Shown in pieces: positions 1 to 10,200 of a stretch of DNA of 64,000 nucleotides; the stretch's first letter is position 1, and each line of letters begins with the position of its first letter. A program made the position numbers and the translations under genes. The notes below the pieces were generated by a model. The model ran no database searches. It saw only the letters and a program-made list of their open reading frames with translations, and was not told the origin of the DNA. This stretch comes from Ascidia mentula (lineage: Eukaryota; Chordata; Ascidiacea; Phlebobranchia; Ascidiidae), in contig OX387197.1 in assembly GCA_947561715.1 (NCBI GenBank), forward strand, positions 2,113,001 to 2,177,000. Direction: 5' to 3'.

Positions 1-113
1 ATATCAGTAATAAAAATATGTAGGACACGTGTGTTGTTGTCAGTTGCGTGTGTAATAATTTCTTGATTTTTAACCAAACTCACAGTAATTTTGGTTAAAT
101 TTAGGAATTTCAG

Positions 114-222
114 CGATCCCTCCCCGACATCAGTTGTAGTTTACGATCCAACCTCAGATGTCTGGACACATGCTCTTGATCTAGACAAACCAGTTTATGA
201 TGCGACTGTTGTTGCTGTTTAA
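114..222 (+). CDS. Last exon of a kinase-Kelch gene (5' part lies outside the window)
   Basis: This is the terminal exon of a Kelch-propeller gene whose other exons are upstream of the window. It encodes the last Kelch strand set, with the readable core VYDPTSDVW, and ends DATVVAV before TAA at 220-222. The same exon ends the copies at 26697-26805, 38866-38971 and 53966-54068. The acceptor is TTTCAG at 108-113; an alternative AG nine bases upstream (103-104) is in the same frame. The window opens inside the preceding intron, which matches the intron before the last exon in the other copies. The downstream flank is the shared duplicated flank, later split by the giant transposon. Whether the whole gene is intact cannot be judged from here. 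Confidence 0.8.
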
Positions 223-3200
223 TATGTGTTTATTTTGTGCTCAACAAAAATTACACGTTTTGCTAACATTTCAATCCCAGCCTGGTCAACACCCCTAGTA
301 ATGTAGGTCAGTGGTTTGCAAACCTGAGGCTATAAGGTTGACGAAAATGATCTGTGCAAGAAATATCTGAAGTTCAAAACTTTATACGGCGTCTCGTAGC
401 TAATGGAGGTGGAAGATATTTTGGGCTCTACATTTATAAGTGGTTATGGGCATAGTTAATATGCCAACATCTAGCATAGTTTCTGTTGCGACAACCCAAC
501 TGAAACGTTGGTAAGTGTGTAAAAGATGAAGGTGTAGGCATAGGGTTGACTCTTCGCTTGCAAGACCACATATGTTGTTACGTTTACACGTTTAATGGTT
601 TAATAAGGGATAATTTTGGTCAGATTCAAAAGACGGTCATTCCACAAAGATATTCGGTGCAAGAATAATGCGGTCCAAGGAAAATAAACCAACTTTTTTG
701 CTCCCTGACAAAGAAAAACCTTAAAAAAATGTTTTGTGCATCACGCCTGCGTTCTGTTGTCTAGTGTTCTTCTGTTTATACCAAAACCGTTATTGATCCA
801 ACACAATGGTGTAGCTGCAAAATATGTGTGTTACTAGGGCTGTTTTATAGTGACGCCCAAAAAGGTATTTGCTTGGAGTATTCTCGTTTACGTTGCCATA
901 ACAACAACGCTGCTCGCAAATTTGCTGATCAATTACTTCTGGTTCTGATAATTTTTCCATAACAACACAATCCTTTCCAACTGCAGTTAAACAAACTTTA
1001 AAGTAACATGTGCGTTAGTTAATATTGCATTTTCCTCAAAAAAGAAAGTTTGTAAGCTTTGTGATCGCTTAAAGCCTGTTTAAGGTGCATGTATTGCGCA
1101 AATAAAGACGGGGTTTACCACTACTGCAACAACACAGAAAAATTATCATTAATCCAGCGGTTATTACGCCCGTTTTGTAAAATGTAAAATTCCTGGATAA
1201 TATTTCATTGTGAGAGGTGATGAGTTGCAACAAGCCGCATAAGAGCCCCTCCTTGACAATCAAGCCCATTCTCAACAGAATCTAACTAGTATTTCTTTCA
1301 GAAATCATCAAAATGTCAACCGAAGTCAACGCGCTTTGGCGCTGTTGGCGGTAATAAGGTTCCATAGTGGACAATTGTACGTTACCATGAAGTTAACATC
1401 GAAGGGACTTGAAGTTTTGTGCAGACAACCACAAGGGTTTCTACATCAACACACTAAAGTTAACCCGATACCGCTTCATTAACCCTCTCTTAATCGACGA
1501 CAAACTTTTGCTTGTGACGTAACAATTACAGTTTACAACTGCTGTTTTGATCGGCTCTTAATTATTATCAAAAAGAACCCCTCCTTGACGATCGAACCTA
1601 TTTCTGCACTGTAAGGACCCTTCGCCATTAGCCATGTTTTACCTGCACGAGAGTTAGGTTTTTTGCAGCAGGCCCCTTTGCAATTAGCCCTATTGTACCT
1701 GCGCACATGCGTCTTCCACAACAGGAACGCCAGTCTATCTGAAAAACTACATTTATATAAACTGTTAAAATATAACAGATTAGCAACACTTAGCCTACAT
1801 CGTTTACATATTTTGGATTAGTGCTGACTGTCAGCACCATATCACTGAAATAGTGCGACTTCGGTCGCCTCTGACGCCACATGAATTCGTCCAGGTACGT
1901 CGGAATATAGTCCCGATGTACACCATTTCTTCGGCGTAACTGGCGTTAAGCCGCCGACCACAGGCTTTCTATTGAGTTAGTGTGGACGCCTTGTGACGTA
2001 ACATACTGCACAGAGTGATTCACTGTTCTGTGAATATATCCTATGTCTACAAGTGCAAAAACACACGTTTGAAAAAACTACATCTACTGGTCACTAAGTG
2101 AAGTTACTTCCTAAATTGTTATAGGCCCGCCACTCGTCGGACCAAATTTCTGTGCCGGGCAAAATATGTCGGCGTAAGGTTACTTGGTCCCTCGAAGGAA
2201 CCAATTCATAGCGCCCTCTATAACCGGCCTGGACACCGGTCGCGCTCGTTTCAAAACTGGAGGCGGATGTGTTTCAACTGGTTTCTGCGGTCGTGCGAGA
2301 CTTGTAGATAGTTTTTGGTGTGTTATTGCTCAGATAATCACATTAAATACTTTTTGCTGTTTTATTGATAGGTTAATGCGTGTAAAACGTAGGAATGTAT
2401 TAAATTTACGCTTATTTTGAGTTAGTGAGCGTTTACGAGACTCGTCCAGCAAGGTCAAAAAGTTGTGTTTGTGTATATTGAGGTCCCTGTTGGGCTTTTG
2501 GAAGTTGGTGCTAAGTTTGTTTATATTATTTATTGTAAAACAGGTCAGATAGGCTACCTATTTAAGTGCCTCAGATGTTGAACCCTGAATATAAACAACA
2601 TACGTCAACGTTCATCTGCTACAAATAAAATCTTTGTTTTAATATTCTTGTTGCATCCGATTTCATAACTAAAAACTACTGCAGAAGGCATGGCAAAAAC
2701 AACAACGCTGCATAATAAATTTGCCGATCGGTTACTTAGGGGTCCAATAGTTTTGCCAAAACCAACACAACAGGCCTCTCCAACTGAACCCTAATAAATA
2801 TGGCTAATATCAATACCAAAGTCAATCGATCAGTTTAATTCAGATGCATTCAACTTTAGAGTAACATGTACGTCTTAAATCGGTTGGTTAATGTCGGGGT
2901 TGCCTTACAAGAAATACTTTTGAACTTTAGTTCCGGTTGAGAGCAATATATGCACAAAGTAAGACGGGGTTTACAGAAATAATATCATTAATCCGGCCGT
3001 CATTATGCCCGTTTTGTAAAATATGAAAATATATTTCATTTTGCAAACTTATTTTTAATATTTGTGCTGGGTTCACTAAGTCCCCTTTGTCGCGTAATCG
3101 CAGCAATTATCTCTTTGTTTCTGCCTCGTCCTTGATATCTCCCTATATATTCGCCACTCTTTTCACAAAAAAACAGAGACCATCGGTGACGGGTCCTGCA

Positions 3201-3563
3201 TCCATCGTCGTGTCAGAATGATATTTCTAAACAGTGTTGATTTCGGGTCTTAAGCAATGGAAGCGTTTAAAGCAACAGCAATCCGCGGACTCTTCAGAAG
3301 GAATAACGTTATAATAAAAGGAATTCGGAACACGATGAGACATGCTAAGTGTAAGCAATTTCAAAGGGTGTTTAAATACATGACTACGACAATAAAAGTT
3401 TCGAGGTTGAGGCATATTTAGGAGGTTGAAATTAAACACAATCACCTTGCACTCACCACCGCCGTACGTCATATTAATTGCTCTCATCCGTCGTAACGCA
3501 GCTCATTTGCATTCAAGTTTTTCTAGCACGAAGTTTGAAATGTTTCTTAACTTGTTGCGATAC
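223..3563. repeat. Duplicated 3' flank of kinase-Kelch copy A, no gene seen
   Basis: Non-coding segment downstream of the terminal Kelch exon. It matches 54069-57070 over nearly its whole length with scattered substitutions and small indels. Its first ~1 kb also matches 26806-27840 and part of 38972-40400. About 400 bp at roughly 1330-1735 is absent from the copy at 55150; that stretch looks either inserted here or lost there. Short frames here (for example 2184-2420, also kept in the sister copy) have no recognisable domain and I leave them out. The right end continues beyond the transposon at 17064. Confidence 0.8.
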
Positions 3564-3571
3564 AAATTTAC
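3564..3571. repeat. Left target-site duplication of the giant transposon (AAATTTAC)
   Basis: The 8-bp sequence AAATTTAC lies directly outside the left inverted repeat and is repeated exactly at 17056-17063 outside the right one. The unoccupied paralogous locus at 57072-57079 has it once, in the same flanking context (GATACAAATTTACTCTG). Confidence 0.95.
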
Positions 3572-6568
3572 ACCACCGTCATTTCGGCGAAATGAAATTT
3601 GGTTAAATTGCGAAATTATTTCACGCATGAATGAACACGGCTTCAAACAATTGTGTTCACACAAAATAAGCATTAACTCACGAAAAAAACAAAAATGAGT
3701 TGTAATAACAAACATTTCAATCAGCAAGGTGTCCAATATTTGCAAAACAATATCTACACTTTAAAATTGCAATTTTTGAACACCTATAAAGTACATAACA
3801 ACGAAATGGGTTTGACTGCGGTCACGCTGTGTGAATCCCAGCGATCGCGTATTTTCGGCGCTGCATACAAGTGCTAATTTAATGATGTTCCGGGCCATAG
3901 GATTTTTTAAAAATTGGTGTAGAATAGGCTTAGAACATGTAGATCACATTACAATAGCGTTTTTTGAACACCTATAAAGTATATCGCAACGAAATGGGTT
4001 TGACTGCGGTCACGCTGTGTGAATCCCAGTATTAGCGTATTTTCGGCGCTGCATACAAGTGCCAATTTAATAATGTTCCGGGCCATAGGATTTTTTAAAA
4101 ATTGGTGTAGAATAGGCTCAGAGCATGTAGATCACATTACAATAGCGTTTTTTGAACACCTATAAAGTATATCGCAACGAAATGGGTTTGACTGCGGTCA
4201 CGCTGTGTGAATCCCAGCATGCATGCGCATTGTTCGTCAAAGGCTTTGACTCAAACAGAAGGCAGTGAGCATTTGCGGCGCTGCATACAAGTGCCAATTT
4301 AATAATGTTCCGGGCCATAGGATTTTTTAAAAATTGGTGTAGAATAGGCTCAGAGCATGTAGATCACATTACAATAGCGTTTTTTGAACACCTATAAAGT
4401 ATATCGCAACGAAATGGGTTTGACTGCGGTCACGCTGTGTGAATCCCAGCGATCGCGTATTTTCGGCGCTGCATACAAGTACTAATTTAATGATGTTCCG
4501 GGCCATAGGATTTTTTAAAAATTGGTGTAGAATAGGCTTAGAACATGTAGATCACATTACAATAGCGTTTTTTGAACACCTATAAAGTATATCGCAACGA
4601 AATGGGTTTGACTGCGGTCACGCTGTGTGAATCCCAGTATTAGCGTATTTTCGGCGCTGCATACAAGTGCCAATTTAATAATGTTCCGGGCCATAGGATT
4701 TTTTAAAAATTGGTGTAGAATAGGCTCAGAGCATGTAGATCACATTACAATAGCGTTTTTTGAACACCTATAAAGTATATCGCAACGAAATGGGTTTGAC
4801 TGCGGTCACGCTGTGTGAATCCCAGCATGCATGCGCATTGTTCGTCAAAGGCTTTGACTCAAACAGAAGGCAGTGAGCATTTGCGGCGCTGCATACAAGT
4901 GCCAATTTAATAATGTTCCGGGCCATAGGATTTTTTAAAAATTGGTGTAGAATAGGCTCAGAGCATGTAGATCACATTACAATAGCGTTTTTTGAACACC
5001 TATAAAGTATATCGCAACGAAATGGGTTTGACTGCGGTCACGCTGTGTGAATCCCAGCGATCGCGTATTTTCGGCGCTGCATACAAGTGCCAATTTAATG
5101 ATGTTCCGGGCCATAGGATTTTTTAAAAATTGGTGTAGAATAGGCTCAGAACATATAGATCACATTACAATAGCGTTTTTTGAACACCTATAAAGTATAT
5201 TGCAACGAAATGGGTTTGACTGCGGTCACGCTGTGTGAATCCCAGCGATCGCGTATTTTCGGCGCTGCATACAAGTGCTAATTTAATGATGTTCCGGGCC
5301 ATAGGATTTTTTAAAAATTGGTGTAGAATAGGCTTAGAACATGTAGATCACATTACAATAGCGTTTTTTGAACACCTATAAAGTATATCGCAACGAAATG
5401 GGTTTGACTGCGGTCACGCTGTGTGAATCCCAGTATTAGCGTATTTTCGGCGCTGCATACAAGTGCCAATTTAATAATGTTCCGGGCCATAGGATTTTTT
5501 AAAAATTGGTGTAGAATAGGCTCAGAGCATGTAGATCACATTACAATAGCGTTTTTTGAACACCTATAAAGTATATCGCAACGAAATGGGTTTGACTGCG
5601 GTCACGCTGTGTGAATCCCAGCATGCATGCGCATTGTTCGTCAAAGGCTTTGACTCAAACAGAAGGCAGTGAGCATTTGCGGCGCTGCATACAAGTGCCA
5701 ATTTAATAATGTTCCGGGCCATAGGATTTTTTAAAAATTGGTGTAGAATAGGCTCAGAGCATGTAGATCACATTACAATAGCGTTTTTTGAACACCTATA
5801 AAGTATATCGCAACGAAATGGGTTTGACTGCGGTCACGCTGTGTGAATCCCAGCGATCGCGTATTTTCGGCGCTGCATACAAGTGCTAATTTAATGATGT
5901 TCCGGGCCATAGGATTTTTTAAAAATTGGTGTAGAATAGGCTTAGAACATGTAGATCACATTACAATAGCGTTTTTTGAACACCTATAAAGTATATCGCA
6001 ACGAAATGGGTTTGACTGCGGTCACGCTGTGTGAATCCCAGTATTAGCGTATTTTCGGCGCTGCATACAAGTGCCAATTTAATAATGTTCCGGGCCATAG
6101 GATTTTTTAAAAATTGGTGTAGAATAGGCTCAGAGCATGTAGATCACATTACAATAGCGTTTTTTGAACACCTATAAAGTATATCGCAACGAAATGGGTT
6201 TGACTGCGGTCACGCTGTGTGAATCCCAGCGATCGCGTATTTTCGGCGCTGCATACAAGTGCTAATTTAATGATGTTCCGGGCCATAGGATTTTTTAAAA
6301 ATTGGTGTAGAATAGGCTTAGAACATGTAGATCACATTACAATAGCGTTTTTTGAACACCTATAAAGTATATCGCAACGAAATGGGTTTGACTGCGGTCA
6401 CGCTGTGTGAATCCCAGTATTAGCGTATTTTCGGCGCTGCATACAAGTGCCAATTTAATAATGTTCCGGGCCATAGGATTTTTTAAAAATTGGTGTAGAA
6501 TAGGCTCAGAGCATGTAGATCACATTACAATAGCGTTTTTTGAACACCTATAAAGTATATCGCAACGA
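3572..6568 (+). repeat. Left inverted-repeat arm of the giant transposon
   Basis: The arm is 2997 bp and pairs with 14249-17055 in reverse orientation. The outer part (3572-3780) differs from the right arm by scattered substitutions, and the two ends share ATTTCGGCGAAATG near the tip. Similarity ends at the CGCAACGA motif around 6561-6568, where the unique interior begins. The left arm holds 14 array units and the right holds 13. Confidence 0.92.
3781..6544 (+). repeat. Tandem array, 14 units of 188 or 232 bp
   Basis: CACCTATAAAG recurs at 3781, 3969, 4157, 4389, 4577, 4765, 4997, 5185, 5373, 5561, 5793, 5981, 6169, 6357 and 6545. That gives eleven 188-bp and three 232-bp units (2764 bp). 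Unit types differ after the shared GTGTGAATCCCAG: type A has CGATCGCG, type B has TATTAGCG, and type C carries a 44-bp longer segment beginning CATGCATGCGC. The order is A B C A B C A A B C A B A B, a higher-order pattern with local changes. Units of one type are almost identical, which suggests recent unequal exchange or conversion. Confidence 0.95.
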
Positions 6569-7291
6569 AATGAACTTGTCCTAGATGTATTTTTCTGAAA
6601 TTTTGCTGAGAAACTTGTACTTTTCGATGTCTTCTATATTGTCAGACAGGCGACTAAATGAAAACCAAATTTGAAACCCGTCAACAAAAACAATGGAAGC
6701 GATGAATCGATTGAACAATTGCTCCCTTTGGTTTGGCAAGGATTATTTTTTTTCTTCCCGCAGACTTCGATCGCATAACCCTTTAACTTCACTGATAGTA
6801 AAGTAAATTGGCAGGCCAGACAGCAGACGTGATAAAACTTAAAGGGTCGTAAATTGAAACAATGGAACAAGGAACTGATTGAACAATTGTATCCTACGAA
6901 GTGGCAAAATTTATTTTACTTCCCACAAGGTCCGAAACGTCAGAACTTGATTGATCAAGACGTGAACAAACTTGGAAGGACGCATATAAAAACAAAGGAA
7001 GCTGCGAACCGATCGAACAATTGTTTTGCGGAAAACTTTGGAAATTGATTTCCCTTCCCGCAGGTTTAGAAACGTAGCAATTGTTGCATCTTATGTGTTT
7101 CGATTTGTCCCCCGTTGGGCTTGACCGGTCCAGTCAAATCGCCAATTTACTTTTCGATCTGTCAAATCATTTTTTTCTTTTTTTGCGAACACCCTATTAA
7201 AACTCGTGTGTTTTTAAATTCTGTCATAATATGAACAACTTACAACAAGTCAGCGAGTTGACTTTGAGAAGCTAGTTGTTATTTTTGCAGT
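6569..7291 (+). other. Transposon 5' leader with three degenerate internal repeats
   Basis: Unique interior between the left array and the transposase frame. It holds three imperfect repeats: related AACAATGGAA-type and GAACAATTG motifs recur near 6690-6720, 6858-6890 and 6993-7022. Pyrimidine-rich TTCCCGCAG or TTCCCACAAG tracts follow at about 6755, 6919 and 7053. No promoter motif can be named with confidence. The frame at 6854-7048 lies inside these repeats and is not treated as a gene. Confidence 0.6.
7281..7290 (+). promoter_or_regulatory. 3' splice acceptor one base before the transposase start codon
   Basis: A pyrimidine tract ending TATTTTTGCAG stops at 7290, and the ATG is at 7292-7294. 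This is a good 3' splice site. It could end a 5'-UTR intron, or it could accept a spliced leader if the host uses trans-splicing, as tunicates do. No matching upstream donor was established. Confidence 0.5.
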
Positions 7292-10200
7292 ATGGTCACA
7301 TTCAGAGAAGTTATTTTCAAGATTTTTGTGCCATGTGTTGCTGGTAGCAATTTAAAACGCAGAGAGGTTGCAAAGGCGACCGACTGTAGTTTTCGTCCCT
7401 ATGTTGGACAATGTTTTGGAGGTAAGCATGTCGTGGGTGAAAATTTGTTAAACCCCATGGCATGGATTTGGTTGTTACGCATTTTATTTTTTTTGGTCCA
7501 AGATTTTTTTTTCGTTTTATTAGCATTTCTTGTGTTTTACACACTATTTATGTTGTACTGTTTGTGTGCTATTGGCACTGGCTACATATTTAGCGTTGTT
7601 CTGCATGCATTACTACATGTACCTGGTCCACACAGAATTTATGTTAGACTGTTTTCTACTTCTAATTGTGCTCACCCGAGGCAGCCTAATCTAATATATG
7701 GCATAAATTGCACCGGCTTACGCAGTCTAATACCATCGGGTAAGTTAATGTGGTGTGTAACGCGCACTGGTGGTTCCAGATTTGTAACTTCCGAAGACAA
7801 AATGAACCTCATTGCAAAGTATTTGTCCATGCGTGGTCGTAAAAACTTTAGTAGAAACCAAGCACAAGACTTTCTCAGCAACTGTAATCTTTGGGAGGGT
7901 TTGCATTCCAGGAAACGTGTGAAACGGCTTTTTAACTTTTGTCGTTCTTTTCGCACGGAAATTAATACTTTATTAAGTAAATGTTCTGGCTTTGAATCCA
8001 CGCCGTTTAGAAAACAGAATATTTTTTTTAGTGCTGTGCCGTCACTGGTAAAACATTTACACAGATATCCAAACACTTCAAAATTGCCGTGTAAGGCGGT
8101 TAATGCCACGTTGAAGTCTTGCAAAATTGCCCTAAGCACAAAAAACAAGCTTAAAGTGAACAGACTCTGGGTAATAGACCCGATGTTTCGACAATCTGTA
8201 CAAGATTTGTATAACAGGTCAAAGGGATTTAATACTACACCAGTCCCAGTATTAAGTAGTAGTACCCCTTCACGTTCTGAAGATCTTTTCTGCATTTGCA
8301 AAACCCCTTATGATGGTAGATTGATGGTAGAATGCGAAACATGCAAACAATGGTTTCACCCTAGTTGTGTTTTTACAAGTTTGTCTGTTCCCGCAACACT
8401 TTCTGAAAAACAATGGAAACGTTCTCGCCTCGTTTGTCCAGGTGTAAAACTTTCCTCACCACATAGCTATGAGCACATGTTGGTTGAAAGTGAAAGCATG
8501 GACGGTTTAGTTGGTGATAGAGACCCAAGTTTACCTTCCTCAAGCAAACGTTGTAAGGTAAGTTTGTCTCCTATATTACCGGATGTACCTATTTCTCCAA
8601 TTAGAAACACACTGGATAATTTGTCCAGTGAAATAACCTCTGAAACTTCCCCTAATGTAACAGAAACGTTTGAGGACGATATGGCAACAATTGTATATCG
8701 TGATTTACCTTTTGATGAAAATGCTGACGTTTTAAGTGAACTTGGGGGAATAAGTAACGAAACAAAGCAAAAGTTTCCGCACACAGCAGACGTCAATATA
8801 GATGGTGTGTTTGTTCTATATGTGCAGGAATGGCAGTCATTAGTCAAAAATAGATCCGTCAACCATTTTGCTAACGATTTTTACATAGGAGTAACAATTA
8901 GGGAAATTCGCAAAATATACCCAGGCTGTGTTCCAAACGTGTCCAACAACTATCTTATGAGTTTTGATGGGGTAAAAGACATTACAAAGGAAGAAAAATG
9001 TTATAAAGAAGGTTGGATTAACTTTTATTGCGGTCACCGCAGATGTGAAGATTGTGTGTGTGGAGTCAGGTTTGTAGTAACGTTTTGGTCTTTTGTTGAT
9101 AAAGTTGAAGGAAGGGTTAAAATATCAGGTAAGCGTAACCACCTACCAGGCTGTAAGAAAAGTAGACGAATAACTGGAATAATGAGGATGAAACTTCGAA
9201 AGACATTGGTTCATCAAACCGCTGTCAAGCAGCATCGCACATTATTTAACACGCTTTATCCAGAAGAACGATGGCTGGGTGCCCATACGTACCTGCCTTC
9301 CCAATCGGTCTTGAACAATATAAAAAGCGAAACGTATCTCGGAACACGTAGAAGTAAGTTGTGGTTTATTGATTTGGATTGTTTGCGTGTCGTGTTGGCA
9401 AATCAAAATAAACCATTTATCAGGAACATTCGTTTACACCCTCCAGAAGTAACGCTATATTCCAATGCACAAATAAAAATTTTTAATCAAATTTGTGCCT
9501 TTGATATTGCGTACTTGGATGCGACCGGCAGCGTGCTTCGACGCATGGAAAGTTACTCTGATTTTCAAATATATACATTACTAATTCGAAACCCTAATAA
9601 GGGTGGGACACCGCTTCCAGTTGCAACTCACGTAACATCGAAGCATGATGCGGTAAACATCAGTCATTTTTTGGAAACATTTTTGTCGGATTGCCTCAAA
9701 ATATGCAGCACCGTACGCAAACCAAAACTACTTGTTATTGATGGCTCGTTCGCTATGTGGAACTCCGCTTTAAAGGCATTTTGTCACGAAACACGATTGA
9801 CCTTTTACAACCGATGTTACCGTATTGTTACAGGAGTTCCGTTGAAGAATGACATGCAAGAAACTTTCATGCACAATTGCTATAGCCATGCCATGAAAGC
9901 AGCTAAAGTGCTATGCAACAAGTATAGTGAAAATAAAAAACTCCTGAAAACATACTTGTATTGGATTAATGCATTTTTTTGTTGTGTAACTATTTTTGAA
10001 CTAGATAGTATGGTGGAAAGTTTTATAGTTTTAACCAATAACGAATCCACTTCATCATTAGTGGAACTTCATTTTAAGCGTTTAAAAGAAAAGGTATTTT
10101 CTGACCAAGCCGACTGCGACATTAACGAAGGCGAATGTTTTGTTTCTAATTCCGATTTTGTTTACACATCCAAGCATTCAGATAAACTGCAAGAACGCCA

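Noticed and set aside
2184..2420. 78-codon frame retained in flanks A and D (2184 and 55577)
   Set aside because: It is retained because the whole flank was duplicated recently; no domain, splice site or regulatory context was found.
3781..6544. CRISPR array, because of regular long repeats
   Set aside because: Units are 188-232 bp tandem repeats with no short repeat-spacer structure, in an animal-type genome, and they are mirrored in the other transposon arm.
7672..8301. 209-codon minus-strand frame inside the transposase
   Set aside because: It is antisense to the region just upstream of and into the PHD finger and has no recognisable features; a shadow of the long frame.
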